The notes: generated by a model not told the origin, from the sequence alone. Counted from the first letter of the stretch, positions 19,725 through 29,088 are shown. The stretch: 43,431 nt of DNA from Sulfurovum sp. (GCA_024763175.1 JANTGA010000005.1:1-43431), one strand, 5' to 3'. A program made the numbers and translations.

Positions 19725-20560
19725 CTCTTTTCCGTATGGCTTTCCTCTACCTTCATAGAGAGATCGATCCAGTTGGCTTGATGGATGATACTCCCTGACG
19801 AAATAGCATCTACACCCGTCTGCGCCAAAGCGCCTATTGTCTCCAGTGTGACATTGCCACTTGCTTCGAGGAGGATATGAGGAAAGTTCTCATTGCGGTA
19901 GGCAACCACTTCACGGATGGTTTCAAGAGGCATATTGTCGCACATCACGATATCAGCACCCACTGCCATCGCCTGCTGCACCATCCCGAACGTTTCACAC
20001 TCGATCTCTACCTTGGACGTAAAAGGTATGGTTCTTCTCACCTCTTGCATAAAGCTATCAAGATCGCCGATCGTTTGCAAATGGGTATCCTTGAGCATCA
20101 GACAGTCATCCAGCCCCATACGGTGGTTGACACCACCCCCGCAACGTACAGCATACTTCTCAAACTCTCTCAGCAGCGGGCGTGTCTTGCGGGTATCGAG
20201 GAGCTTGACACCGCTTCCCTCCAGCGCTGTGGCATAACGTTCCGTCAATGTGGCGATCGAACTGGCATGCAGCAGCAGATCCAAGATAGAGCGCTCCAGC
20301 GAGAGCAGTGTTTTGTTGTCCCCAAACACCCACAACAGCTTTTCACCTCTGACAAATCGATCTCCATCGTTAAAAGCCCATTCGCACTTGAGTTCATACA
20401 TTTTTATGAGGAGGTCAACATACTCTTTGCCGCTCAAAACACCATCACTCTTGGCGATCACATAAGCGCGGATCTGCTTGTGTACACTGATACGGGAGAA
20501 GAGGTCTCCTCTTCCCACATCCTCGGCGACCAACGCTTCTAAAAATTTCTCTTTTTGCAT
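19721..20560 (-). CDS. nadC: nicotinate-nucleotide pyrophosphorylase (carboxylating)
   Basis: This enzyme converts quinolinate and PRPP to nicotinate mononucleotide. The ORF track extends to 20707, but the first 49 residues are out-of-family and overlap nadA; the ATG at 20560 gives MQKEKFLEALVAEDVGRGDLF and the expected 279 residues, with AAAGGG upstream. Signatures are LLLHASSIATLT, LLDTRKTRPLLREFEKYAVRCGGGVNHRMGL, KVEIECETF and LEASGNVTLETI. It starts 10 nt after nadA ends, so de novo NAD synthesis genes are adjacent. No nadB is seen here. Confidence 0.96.
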   Translation of the reverse strand: MQKEKFLEALVAEDVGRGDLFSRISVHKQIRAYVIAKSDGVLSGKEYVDLLIKMYELKCEWAFNDGDRFVRGEKLLWVFGDNKTLLSLERSILDLLLHASSIATLTERYATALEGSGVKLLDTRKTRPLLREFEKYAVRCGGGVNHRMGLDDCLMLKDTHLQTIGDLDSFMQEVRRTIPFTSKVEIECETFGMVQQAMAVGADIVMCDNMPLETIREVVAYRNENFPHILLEASGNVTLETIGALAQTGVDAISSGSIIHQANWIDLSMKVEESHTEKR

Positions 20561-20570
20561 CACGTGCCCT

Positions 20571-21566
20571 TTACTTGATTTCCAGCATGCGCTGCAGTGC
20601 CACATTGGCCCACTTGGTCGTATGCTCATCCAGAACGATCTCATTGATCGGCTGATCATCCTCGATCGACTTGAGCGCACGATAAAGATCTTCGAGAGTC
20701 GTCTCATTCATCGTCGGACACTCCGGTTTGGTCGAGGAGAGAACGTAGGTATTCTCTTTTCGCATGCGGTTGACGAGATTGTATTCGGTACCCACTGCCA
20801 CCTTCTGCTCGGGATCAAGTTCGCCGACATATTTGATCAGCTGAGAAGTAGAGCCGGAAAAATCAGCCGCCTGCACAACTTTGGGGTCACACTCAGGATG
20901 TACAGCGATCGTGATGCCAGGGTACTTGTTGCGATAAAATTCGATATCATCGACAGTAAAGAGCTGATGGACAGAACAGAAACCGTTGAAGCAGACCACA
21001 TCCGCCTCTTTGGGGTCACACTCTCCCTCTCCTATGACACAGGACTTCAGCCCCATCTGAATGGCAAAGTTCTGCCCCAGACAGCGATCCGGTACAAAAA
21101 GGATCTTTTTACCGCTTTCGAGCCCTTTTTCGATGATCTTGTATGCATTGGAACTGGTGCAGACCATACCTCCCATCTCCCCGACTTTGGATTTGACAGT
21201 TGCGTCGGAGTTGATATAGGTGATCGGCAAAATATCCTCTTTGGCGACACCGCGTTCTACCATATAGGCTACACTGTCGTCGAAGTAGCTCCCGTCGATC
21301 ATTCTCGCCATCGAACAGCAGGCAATCTTGGGCATCAAGACACGCTTTTCAGGTGCGATGACCTTGACGCTCTGGCCCATAAAACCGACACCGCAAAAGA
21401 CGACCCAGGGATTTTTGTCTGCCTGGCATCGTCTGGCCAGCTCCAGACTGTCGCCGGTGATATCCGCCATCTCAAACACTTCATCCCGCTGATAAAAATG
21501 CGCCACAACCGTGACATCCAATTCCTGTTTCATTCTCTCGATTTCGGCCCTGTAATCTATCATCAT
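20571..21566 (-). CDS. nadA: quinolinate synthase
   Basis: This [4Fe-4S] enzyme condenses iminoaspartate with dihydroxyacetone phosphate to give quinolinate. The three expected cluster cysteines are in KIACCSMA, CFNGFCSVHQ and KPECPTM. VVAHFYQRDEV near the N-terminus and AVHPECDPKVVQAADFSGST are also typical. Of the possible starts, the ATG at 21566 follows GAGGAAGAG and is preferred to the GTG at 21584. It is first in nadA-nadC-DHH-M23 and diverges from plsY. Confidence 0.96.
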   Translation of the reverse strand: MMIDYRAEIERMKQELDVTVVAHFYQRDEVFEMADITGDSLELARRCQADKNPWVVFCGVGFMGQSVKVIAPEKRVLMPKIACCSMARMIDGSYFDDSVAYMVERGVAKEDILPITYINSDATVKSKVGEMGGMVCTSSNAYKIIEKGLESGKKILFVPDRCLGQNFAIQMGLKSCVIGEGECDPKEADVVCFNGFCSVHQLFTVDDIEFYRNKYPGITIAVHPECDPKVVQAADFSGSTSQLIKYVGELDPEQKVAVGTEYNLVNRMRKENTYVLSSTKPECPTMNETTLEDLYRALKSIEDDQPINEIVLDEHTTKWANVALQRMLEIK

Positions 21567-21635
21567 TTCTCTCTTCCTCTTCACCTTAATTCTGGTTATT
21601 TTATCTAAATTCAGTTAAAATTGCACCTCAAAACC

Positions 21636-21657
21636 AATACAAATGGAATACAAATGG
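21636..21657 (+). repeat. 11-bp tandem duplication over the plsY start codon
   Basis: AATACAAATGG occurs twice back to back. The first copy carries an ATG at 21643 in a different frame; the second carries the plsY ATG at 21654. Seen directly in the sequence. Confidence 0.85.
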
Positions 21658-22277
21658 ATTTTTTCAATCAAAACATCATGCTCTATCTGGCAAGCTATCT
21701 GGTGGCCGGTATCCCTTTTGGCTACCTCTTGGCAAAGCAGTTTGCAGGTGTCGACATCAAAGAAGCCGGCAGCGGCAATATCGGAGCAACGAATGTGCTC
21801 AGAGTTGTCAAGGAACAAGATCCGATACTGGCAAAAAAACTGGGTGCTATCACACTTTTTCTTGATGCGGCCAAGGGTGCTGTCATCCTCTTGATCGCAA
21901 TGATGCTTGGCGCAAGCGATTCGGTACTCTGGACGATCGCGGTACTGGCTGTTATCGGACACTGCTTCTCTGCCTTTCTGATGTTTGAAGGGGGCAAAGG
22001 TGTCGCGACAGGCTTTGGAGTTTTGGCCGTGATGATGCCCATACCTGCACTCATCGCTATCGTCGTCTGGGGGATCGCGAGCAAAGGATTGAAGATCTCT
22101 TCCCTCTCCTCTCTGATCGCTCTGGCAGCCTTTGTTTTCGCCAGCTACATCATCTATCCGGATGTACCGGGCATTCACTCACACGCACCCATATGGGTCA
22201 TTGCACTGATCATCTTTTATAAACATATTCCCAACATTGTCAGACTCTTCAAAAAGGAAGAGGGCAAAGTAGTATGA
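21654..22277 (+). CDS. plsY: acyl-phosphate:glycerol-3-phosphate acyltransferase
   Basis: This inner-membrane enzyme moves an acyl group from acyl-phosphate to glycerol-3-phosphate, the first step of phospholipid synthesis. It has 207 residues with about seven hydrophobic segments. The three family loops are visible: SGNIGATNVLR, the GHCFSAFLMFEGGKGVATGFG region, and SLSSL near the C-terminus. The ATG at 21654 is chosen over the TTG at 21621 because the protein then opens directly into the first helix. folB follows with an ATGA overlap. Confidence 0.94.
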   Translation: MDFFNQNIMLYLASYLVAGIPFGYLLAKQFAGVDIKEAGSGNIGATNVLRVVKEQDPILAKKLGAITLFLDAAKGAVILLIAMMLGASDSVLWTIAVLAVIGHCFSAFLMFEGGKGVATGFGVLAVMMPIPALIAIVVWGIASKGLKISSLSSLIALAAFVFASYIIYPDVPGIHSHAPIWVIALIIFYKHIPNIVRLFKKEEGKVV

Positions 22278-22612
22278 GGATTCATATCCAGTCACTGCGC
22301 TTCGATACGATCATCGGACTGCTTGAGTTTGAACGGGAACAAGAGCAAACAATTCTCGTCGACCTCGAAGCAGAATATATCTACGACAAACAGACATTTA
22401 TCAATTATGCCGACTTGGCAGCCTTGATCAAGACAGATCTCAAAAAAGAGCGTTATATGCTTCTCGAAGAGGCGCTCTCGGGTCTCAAAAAGAAAATTAT
22501 AGAAGCGTATCCTGCCATCAGAGAGCTGAAGCTCAAAATTGCCAAACCTGACATTCTCGAAGACTGCACGGTTGCACTGAGTGATAGCTGGAAGTTTTCG
22601 CCTGCTTTATGA
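22274..22612 (+). CDS. folB: dihydroneopterin aldolase
   Basis: This 112-residue protein of the tunnelling fold makes hydroxymethyl-dihydropterin for folate synthesis. It opens IHIQSLRFDTIIGLLEFEREQEQ, the usual start of the family, and shows INYADLAALI, the substrate-site Glu in YMLLEEALSGL and a C-terminal LKIAKPDILEDC. The Tyr/Lys residues expected in the active site are only partly checked by eye. It is coupled to plsY by a 4-nt overlap, a pairing also seen elsewhere in the phylum. Confidence 0.85.
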   Translation: MRIHIQSLRFDTIIGLLEFEREQEQTILVDLEAEYIYDKQTFINYADLAALIKTDLKKERYMLLEEALSGLKKKIIEAYPAIRELKLKIAKPDILEDCTVALSDSWKFSPAL

Positions 22613-22682
22613 CAACGATTCGGCTGTTCTTTGCTTTTTTTGTTCGATTTTTTTAAAAAAACTTTAATCCTTTCCAAAATTG

Positions 22683-22691
22683 TGTTATACT
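22683..22691 (+). promoter_or_regulatory. extended -10 promoter of the two-component operon
   Basis: TGTTATACT (TG-N plus TATACT) lies 35 nt before the response regulator ATG, which has AAAGGA upstream. The -35 region (TTTAAT) is poor. The 113-nt gap after folB also holds T-rich runs and a TTTTTTTAAAAAAA palindrome that might end the plsY-folB message. Confidence 0.45.
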
Positions 22692-22725
22692 ATTAAATAA
22701 ATATTAAATTAAAGGATCTTCACCT

Positions 22726-23397
22726 ATGAGAATTTTGATTATTGAAGATGAAGTAACACTCAGTAAAACACTATCTGAGGGCCTCAAAGAGTTTGGTTAC
22801 CAGAACGATGTGGCTGAAAATCTAAATGACGGACGATACTATCTGGATATCCGTAACTATGACCTGGTTCTGCTTGACTGGATGCTGCCTGACGGCAATG
22901 GTGTCGATCTGATCGCAGAGATCAAGGCAAAAACGCCCAAAACATCGATCATCATACTCTCAGCACGCGATGACAAAGAGAGCGAGATCGAAGCACTTCG
23001 TGCCGGAGCCGATGACTACATCAAAAAACCTTTTGATTTTGAAATCCTTGTTGTGCGTATCGAAGCAAAACTTCGATTTGGCGGCAGCAATATTATCGAA
23101 ATCGATAACCTTATCATCAATCCGGAAGAAGAGAAAATACTCTACAACAAAGAAGAGGTGGAACTCAAAGGGAAGCCTTTTGAAGTGCTGACACATCTCG
23201 CAATGCACAAAGATCAGATCGTCTCCAAAGAGCAGCTCCTCGATGCGATCTGGGAAGAACCGGAGCTGGTTACTCCCAACGTCATCGAGGTAGCGATCAA
23301 CCAGATCAGACAAAAAATGGACAAGCCTCTCAATATCACAACGATTGAAACGGTGCGCAGAAGAGGTTATCGATTTTGCTTTCCCAAAAAAGCATAA
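22726..23397 (+). CDS. OmpR-family response regulator
   Basis: This is a 223-residue transcription regulator with a receiver domain (1-115) and a winged-helix DNA-binding domain (125-220). The phosphorylation site is Asp51 in VLLDWMLP; the acidic pair Glu7/Asp8, Ser79 and Lys101 complete the receiver site, so it should be phosphorylated normally. The C-terminal half has the IEVAINQIRQKMD and VRRRGYRF signature of the OmpR/PhoB type. Its partner kinase starts inside its last codons, so the two form one system. The target genes and the signal are not evident. Confidence 0.94.
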   Translation: MRILIIEDEVTLSKTLSEGLKEFGYQNDVAENLNDGRYYLDIRNYDLVLLDWMLPDGNGVDLIAEIKAKTPKTSIIILSARDDKESEIEALRAGADDYIKKPFDFEILVVRIEAKLRFGGSNIIEIDNLIINPEEEKILYNKEEVELKGKPFEVLTHLAMHKDQIVSKEQLLDAIWEEPELVTPNVIEVAINQIRQKMDKPLNITTIETVRRRGYRFCFPKKA

Positions 23398-24680
23398 GAA
23401 CCAGCTTTCTTATCAAGCTCTCTGCTGCGATGGCAGCACTGCTTCTTCTTTTTTCGATCGCTCTCTATAGCTATATTACACATGGCGTGGACAGGGAGCT
23501 GCACTCTTCTCTAATGAAGCAGGCCAAGTATCTTTTTGCTACATATCCCGATGTCAAAAAAGGGATCGAAGAGAATGGAGAGATCCTCAGAAAGACACTC
23601 AATATCAACGCCAGAATCGTCTACATCCCAAAATCGCACTACCAATCAACCCATATGCGCAAGATCAAAAGAGGCAAAGAGTATTTTATAGAGTTGCTTT
23701 TCCCCTACAACTTTGAAAATCAAACCTATCTGAATATCTCTGCAAATGTGACCGAACAAAAGCATGTACAGCAGTATGTCTACAGGGCAATTGTCTTGAT
23801 GAATATCTTCGGAATGGGACTCATTATACTCTATGCCTATTTTCTTTCAGGGATGCTCATCAGCCCGATTCGCATCCTCTCGGAAAAACTCTCCAGAAGA
23901 AATGAAAAGATGATGGATCCGATCCGAACCAGCGATCTTCCTCTCGAATTTGAACCCCTCTCGACATCCATCAATGCACTGATGATGCGCATACAGAATT
24001 TTACGAAATACAAAAAAGAGCTCTTCATTGGTGCGGCACATGAACTCAAAACACCGCTCGCCGTGATGAAAACCAAGACACAAGTGACCCTGCTAAAACG
24101 TAAAAGTACTCAGGCAGACTACGAGGAGGCACTCAGGCAAAATATCACTTCCATCGACGAGATGAATAAGATCATTGGCTCCATACTGGAGTTTGGCAGA
24201 GCGGAAGGTGCGCAGTTTGAAACCCCTCAAGATATCGATGTTATTGAGTTCCTCAAGAAGAAAGCCAATGATTATGAGATGCTTTGCCGTGCCAGTCATC
24301 GAGAATTCAGCTATCACCTTCAGCCGGAGAGATGCGTCATGCATATTCAACCCTTGCTATTGACACAAATACTGCAAAATTTTGTCCAGAATGCACTTAA
24401 ATTTACCCCGGAAGGAAAAAGTATTGCGCTCAACTCCTACGCCTACGATAAGCATCTTGCCATCGAAGTGATTGATGAAGGCAAAGGGATCGAGGAAGAC
24501 AAAGACCTCTTTGCTCCTTTTTTGAGATCCAGGGATTCGAGCGGTGTCGGCCTGGGACTCTTCCTGGCCAAGAGTGCCGCAGATAGCATGGGTGCCCAGA
24601 TAGAGATACACAACAGAAGTGATCGGCAAGGGACGCTTGCCAGGGTACGACTACCGTTATACCCGTTTTGCAAAATATGA
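23376..24680 (+). CDS. sensor histidine kinase
   Basis: This is the partner of the upstream response regulator, with 434 residues. It has one membrane helix (about 9-30), a periplasmic sensor of about 105 residues, a second helix (about 138-160), a short linker, the dimerisation domain with phospho-acceptor His222 in AAHELKTPLAVM, and an ATPase domain with N box QNFVQNALKF, G1 DEGKGIEED and G2 SSGVGLGLFLAKS. All catalytic boxes are intact. The probable start is a TTG at 23376, 9 nt after AGAGG, overlapping the regulator by 22 nt; the next Met would cut the first helix. The sensor region has no family I recognise. Confidence 0.92.
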   Translation: MLSQKSIRTSFLIKLSAAMAALLLLFSIALYSYITHGVDRELHSSLMKQAKYLFATYPDVKKGIEENGEILRKTLNINARIVYIPKSHYQSTHMRKIKRGKEYFIELLFPYNFENQTYLNISANVTEQKHVQQYVYRAIVLMNIFGMGLIILYAYFLSGMLISPIRILSEKLSRRNEKMMDPIRTSDLPLEFEPLSTSINALMMRIQNFTKYKKELFIGAAHELKTPLAVMKTKTQVTLLKRKSTQADYEEALRQNITSIDEMNKIIGSILEFGRAEGAQFETPQDIDVIEFLKKKANDYEMLCRASHREFSYHLQPERCVMHIQPLLLTQILQNFVQNALKFTPEGKSIALNSYAYDKHLAIEVIDEGKGIEEDKDLFAPFLRSRDSSGVGLGLFLAKSAADSMGAQIEIHNRSDRQGTLARVRLPLYPFCKI

Positions 24681-24768
24681 AAAAACAGTTAACAACTTTT
24701 AAATATTTTAAATAGAGCATAAGCTTTGTTAAGCTATAACACCATAAATTAAATGAGCTGAGGTAAAA

Positions 24769-25020
24769 ATGGCCCTTATTATTACAGATGAATGTATCGC
24801 GTGTGACGCATGTCGGGAAGAGTGTCCCAATGAAGCAATAGAAGAGAACGATCCTATCTATATTATCGACCCGGATCGATGCACCGAGTGCGTCGGCCAC
24901 TATGATGAGCCCTCTTGTATCGCTGTCTGTCCGGTAGACTGTATCATCTCAGATAGCAACACGGTAGAAAATGCGGAAGAGCTGAGATTTAAATTCGAGC
25001 AGCTGCAACGCGAAGAGTAG
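24769..25020 (+). CDS. 2[4Fe-4S] ferredoxin, YfhL/Alvin type
   Basis: This is an 83-residue electron carrier. The first cluster motif is CIACDACREECP; the second is CTECVGHYDEPSCIAVCP, in which eight residues separate the second and third Cys. That insertion and a C-terminal helical extension are the marks of the Allochromatium-type (YfhL) ferredoxins, which run at unusually low potential. GAGGT precedes the ATG. It lies 88 nt after the kinase and 11 nt before ppx; whether it belongs to either function is not clear. A TATAAC at 24735-24740 might be its own -10. Confidence 0.94.
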   Translation: MALIITDECIACDACREECPNEAIEENDPIYIIDPDRCTECVGHYDEPSCIAVCPVDCIISDSNTVENAEELRFKFEQLQREE

Positions 25021-25031
25021 CTGAACAGACA

Positions 25032-26534
25032 ATGGCAAAACGAACTGCAATCATTGATATCGGTTCCAACTCCGCCAGACTTGTCATTTTCGAACGTACG
25101 AGCCGATTTGGCTTTCACCTGATCAGCGAACAGAAAAGCAAAGTACGGATCGGCGAAGGGGCTTATGCCAAAGGCGGAAACCTCCAGCCTATTGGCATCG
25201 AGCGCGCTTATCTCGCCCTCGAATCTTTCATCCAAACGACAAAGAAGTATCGTGTCCACAAGATACTCTGTGTCGCGACTTCTGCACTGAGAGATGCTCC
25301 AAACGGTCCCCAGTTTGTCCAATGGGTACGCAAAAATCTCCATCTCTCCATCAAAATCATCGACGGCAATGAAGAGGCCAGACTGGGTGCCATCGCAGCC
25401 AACAATCTCCTCCCACTCACCGATGCTATTACGATCGATATTGGTGGTGGGTCTTCTGATATGGCGTTGATTCACAGAGGGGAGATCGTTGAAACCTGCT
25501 CTTTAAATATCGGTACCGTCCGCATCAAAGAACTCTTTTTTGATCGCAAAGCACCCATCGAAGAGGCCCGCAGCTATATCAAAGAGGAATTGAAACGCTT
25601 ACCGGACTCTTTCAAATCTCCCATCGCCGTAGGAATAGGGGGCACTGCCAGATCTCTGAGCAAGGGGATCATGAAACGCAATGCATATCCTCTGGATAAA
25701 CTCCACGCTTTTCAGTATACTCTTGAGGATGAGATAGACTACCTGACCGCCATCACACTCTCCAGCGCCAAGGGCTTGAAAAAATTTGACCTCAAGCAGG
25801 AGCGTTTTGATACGATTCGGGAGGGTACATTGATCTTCCTGGAGATTCTCAAGCAGATCCATGCCAAAGAGCTCATCACCAGCGGTGTCGGCGTTAGAGA
25901 GGGGCTTTTTCTCAAGGATCTTCTGCGTCACAACAAGCTCCAGTTCCCCAAGGGGCTCAATCCCAGTATCCGAAGTATCCTTGACCGCTTTGACAATCTC
26001 ACAGCAAAGGACTCCAGCGCTTCGCATCGGATCAAAGTTGCCTCCGGACTGTATGAGATCTGCCATCAGGCATTTAGCCTCCCCATGCGCTATCACGATA
26101 ACCTGAATGCTGCACTCAAACTCTCCAATATCGGCAAAACCCTGACGATCTACAAATCCCGGCAGCATGCTTTTTATATCGCGATGCAGGAACTTGATTT
26201 TGCATTCAGTCACGAGGAGATGCTCTTGATCTCTCTTCTGCTTCGAAGCTCTGGAAACTCACTGCTGAAAAAGTCGCTTTATCAGGCCTACAAGCCGCTA
26301 CTTCCCAAAAAAGAACCGATGAAGTGTCTCAGTTTTATCTACAACCTAACGATCCTGCTGCACGAAAATGCCAATGAAGCAAAGATCGACTTCCACTACA
26401 GTAACCAAACCCTCACCATCCGGGCTGACCAATCTCTCTACCATGCCAAAGAGGCGATTAAATCTATTGAGAAACCCTATCCATTTGCTATTATCCTCGA
26501 AGCACGAAACAAAATTCCTGACTATACATTCTAA
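25032..26534 (+). CDS. ppx: Ppx/GppA-family phosphatase
   Basis: This 500-residue member of the ASKHA phosphatases either degrades inorganic polyphosphate or converts pppGpp to ppGpp; sequence does not separate the two. The phosphate-1 loop is IDIGSNSARLVIF at the N-terminus, followed by ATSALRDAPN, IDGNEEARLGA and the phosphate-2 motif TIDIGGGSSDMALI. The C-terminal half (from about 310) looks like the helical HD-type extension of exopolyphosphatases. It follows the ferredoxin by 11 nt and converges on bamA. Confidence 0.92.
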   Translation: MAKRTAIIDIGSNSARLVIFERTSRFGFHLISEQKSKVRIGEGAYAKGGNLQPIGIERAYLALESFIQTTKKYRVHKILCVATSALRDAPNGPQFVQWVRKNLHLSIKIIDGNEEARLGAIAANNLLPLTDAITIDIGGGSSDMALIHRGEIVETCSLNIGTVRIKELFFDRKAPIEEARSYIKEELKRLPDSFKSPIAVGIGGTARSLSKGIMKRNAYPLDKLHAFQYTLEDEIDYLTAITLSSAKGLKKFDLKQERFDTIREGTLIFLEILKQIHAKELITSGVGVREGLFLKDLLRHNKLQFPKGLNPSIRSILDRFDNLTAKDSSASHRIKVASGLYEICHQAFSLPMRYHDNLNAALKLSNIGKTLTIYKSRQHAFYIAMQELDFAFSHEEMLLISLLLRSSGNSLLKKSLYQAYKPLLPKKEPMKCLSFIYNLTILLHENANEAKIDFHYSNQTLTIRADQSLYHAKEAIKSIEKPYPFAIILEARNKIPDYTF

Positions 26535-26568
26535 AAAAAGTCGATAATAAAGTTTATGTGGAATGTTT

Positions 26569-26591
26569 GGGTACCCCCACAACGGGCACCC
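26569..26591. terminator. weak hairpin between ppx and bamA
   Basis: GGGTACCC and GGGCACCC pair with one mismatch around CCACAAC, between the two convergent genes. No clear T-run follows. Confidence 0.25.
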
Positions 26592-26624
26592 TGTAGATTT
26601 TAGGCTGAGCAGGAGAGGAGCGCC

Positions 26625-28958
26625 CTAGAACTTGGTTCCCATAGAGAATTCAAACGCAGCCTTCTCATCAGATGGCACATCATCCAGCGCATAGCCGTAG
26701 ACCAGGTTGATCGCACCAAAAGGCGACTGCCACTCAATCTGTGCACCGACAGACGTTCTGGTAATGTCATTATCGATAAAGGTTCCCCCCTGGACTTTAT
26801 CAGCCTTGATATGTCCAGCATCGGCAAAGAAGGTCAAACGCATTTTTGCTTTCTCTGAGAGCGGAATACTTGCTTCGATCGTCGCTGAAGCTCTCTTGTC
26901 TCCACCAAATCTATTCTCAACCGGAAGACCTGTATTGGGATCGATATAAGAGATATAAGGCGAGATTGAATAAGGACTGTAACCCCTTACGCTTCCAACA
27001 CCTCCCATATAAAGCCTCTCTGCCGTAGGTACTTTTTCATTTGACCCATGCTCCAGCCAAGTGCCCCGCGCCTTGAATCGGAGGATCAAATCATAATCAA
27101 TCAAATCTTCCATCCCATAGAAAGCACCAAATCTGGCATACACTTTGGTCATATTGGCATAGCTGTCATAGAAAAGTGAATCCACAGGTGTCAAATCACC
27201 ACTAAAGCTGGCAAATTCAAAATTGAGGCCGGCAATAAATCCTTCTCGTGGCGTATAGTAGTCATCCGTATTGTCAAAGTTGATCCCCGCAAGCCCTGAA
27301 ATTTTCGTATATTGGTCCACGTAGAGCAGTCTCTCGATCGCACCAGAGTCATAGACTGCATCACCATTGATCTCTGAAGAGTTATCCATATAGCTCACAC
27401 CTGCAGAAAAATAGAGATGCCGCATAAATCTTCTCCCAGCCATCAGACTCCCTCCGGTCTGATCTGTCGTATAGTCGATATATTCATAATAACGCGTGAA
27501 AAGACTGACACTCAGGCTGTATTCACTATCCCAAACTCTGGGGTTTGTGATCGAGATATTGGCACTTCTGGAGATCTGCGACCAGTCGATCCCCAGGCTG
27601 CCGTTCAGTCCTGTACCAAAGAGATTTTTGTTGGAGACGCTGGCGTTGACCATCACACCTTGATAGCTACCATAACCACCACCGGCGGAGATACTTCCTG
27701 TCTGCGCCTCTTTGACCTTCACCAGAAGATTCACCTTCTCCTCGCTGATGCGTTCCGGAACGATATCCACTTTTTCAAAGAATCCTGTCCGTCCCAATGC
27801 GCTTTTGCTGTCTTTTAGATCGGTATAACTGTAGGTATCGCCCGGAGCAAGATAGATATATCTTCGAACGACTCTATCCTTGGTGACATCATTTCCGGAG
27901 ATCAGAACATCGTTGATCTTCACTTTTTTGCCAGGAGTAATCTGGTACTGAAGATCCACAAGGCCTTTTTCATCGTCTTTATGAAAGTTCGGATTGACCT
28001 TGGCATAGGCATAGCCAAGATTTCCGACCTTTTCTTTCAGTTTTTTCATATCCAGACGCATTCTTTTGATATTGAATACTTTACCTTTTCTGAGTTTCAG
28101 CTCACTGGTCAACTCAGCCGTATTGAGTCCTGGAACACTCTGTGATATGGTGACCTTTCCAACGCGGAACTGCTTGCCCTCTTTGATCATGTAGTCCACT
28201 TCCGCATTATAAGAAGCAGTGTCGACGCGCATCAGAGGTTTACTGACTTTGGCATCGATGTAGCCCTTTTTCATATAGGCTTCACGTGCTCGCATAGAGT
28301 CATAGGGGAGCTGTTCGACATTGGCATCACTCTCCCCCAGGAAAGGAACCCAGTCCCACATGCCGGGTTCTTTGTTGACCATATCATTCTCTATTTCGCT
28401 TTTCTTTAACTCTTTTGCGCCGACGAAATTGGTCTTTTTGATCTTGATCTTTTCACCCTTGTTGACATCAAAGGTGACTGCATAGCTGTCATTGACTCTC
28501 TTTTTGGAGACTTCGACAACTGTATCATAATAGCCTTCGCTTTCCACCTTGGAGATGATGGCTTGTTTTGCTTTTTCGATGCGTCTTTCATCGTAGAGGT
28601 CGCCCTTCTTCAGTCCGATACTTTTTTTCAGCTTCTCCCCATCTTCTGCGGAGCCATAGCCCTTGATGGTGACTTTGGAGATAGCGGGCTTCTCGTCGAA
28701 GTGATAAACAATCAGTCCATTCCCTTTTTTCTCTACCCATACATCCTTGAAGTATCCCTGGCTGTAGAGATTTTTGACAGATTCATCGATCTGCTCTGCA
28801 TCGACGCTGTCCCCTTCTCGTATCCCGGCTACTTCCTTGGCAACACTGGGGGAGAGATGCAGCAAACCATCAAATTTAATCTGCTTTACTTTTTCGGCAG
28901 GGAGGAGCGACCCGGCTACAACCCAAAGCAAAACAATCTTTTTCATCTTGTTTGTCAT
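26625..28958 (-). CDS. bamA: outer membrane protein assembly factor BamA
   Basis: BamA is the Omp85 core of the machine that inserts beta-barrel proteins into the outer membrane. The product of about 777 residues has a signal peptide (MKKIVLLWVVAGSLLPA), about five POTRA repeats up to roughly residue 420, and a 16-strand type barrel. GGGYGSYQGVMV opens the barrel region, the lid-loop motif appears as SVRGYSPYS, and the chain ends with Phe (MGTKF), the usual barrel C-terminal signal. The track's GTG at 28964 is replaced here by the ATG at 28958, 9 nt after AAGGA. It stands alone on the minus strand, divergent from tyrA. Confidence 0.96.
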   Translation of the reverse strand: MTNKMKKIVLLWVVAGSLLPAEKVKQIKFDGLLHLSPSVAKEVAGIREGDSVDAEQIDESVKNLYSQGYFKDVWVEKKGNGLIVYHFDEKPAISKVTIKGYGSAEDGEKLKKSIGLKKGDLYDERRIEKAKQAIISKVESEGYYDTVVEVSKKRVNDSYAVTFDVNKGEKIKIKKTNFVGAKELKKSEIENDMVNKEPGMWDWVPFLGESDANVEQLPYDSMRAREAYMKKGYIDAKVSKPLMRVDTASYNAEVDYMIKEGKQFRVGKVTISQSVPGLNTAELTSELKLRKGKVFNIKRMRLDMKKLKEKVGNLGYAYAKVNPNFHKDDEKGLVDLQYQITPGKKVKINDVLISGNDVTKDRVVRRYIYLAPGDTYSYTDLKDSKSALGRTGFFEKVDIVPERISEEKVNLLVKVKEAQTGSISAGGGYGSYQGVMVNASVSNKNLFGTGLNGSLGIDWSQISRSANISITNPRVWDSEYSLSVSLFTRYYEYIDYTTDQTGGSLMAGRRFMRHLYFSAGVSYMDNSSEINGDAVYDSGAIERLLYVDQYTKISGLAGINFDNTDDYYTPREGFIAGLNFEFASFSGDLTPVDSLFYDSYANMTKVYARFGAFYGMEDLIDYDLILRFKARGTWLEHGSNEKVPTAERLYMGGVGSVRGYSPYSISPYISYIDPNTGLPVENRFGGDKRASATIEASIPLSEKAKMRLTFFADAGHIKADKVQGGTFIDNDITRTSVGAQIEWQSPFGAINLVYGYALDDVPSDEKAAFEFSMGTKF

Positions 28959-29079
28959 ATTCACATATCCTTCTATTTAAATAGGGGCAATTTACTTAAA
29001 GGTGCCTTTTAAGTTCTGATTGTATCTTTTTTTTGCTAAAGAGCACCTCTAATGGCAGAAAATACCCACAGCTCTTGTG

Positions 29080-29088
29080 TGATATAAT
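29080..29088 (+). promoter_or_regulatory. extended -10 promoter of tyrA
   Basis: TGATATAAT combines a perfect TATAAT with TG-N, about 48 nt before the tyrA ATG. On the opposite strand a TACAAT (29019-29024) may serve bamA, and AAAGGTGCCTTT (28999-29010) is a small palindrome in the same 178-nt divergent gap. Confidence 0.5.

Noticed and set aside
20561-20707. 49-residue N-terminal extension of nadC in the ORF track
   Set aside because: It lies inside nadA in another frame, and NadC family proteins start near MQKEKFLEALV.
20478-21608. 376-codon plus-strand ORF across nadA and the start of nadC
   Set aside because: Antisense to two well-supported NAD synthesis genes; no domain visible.
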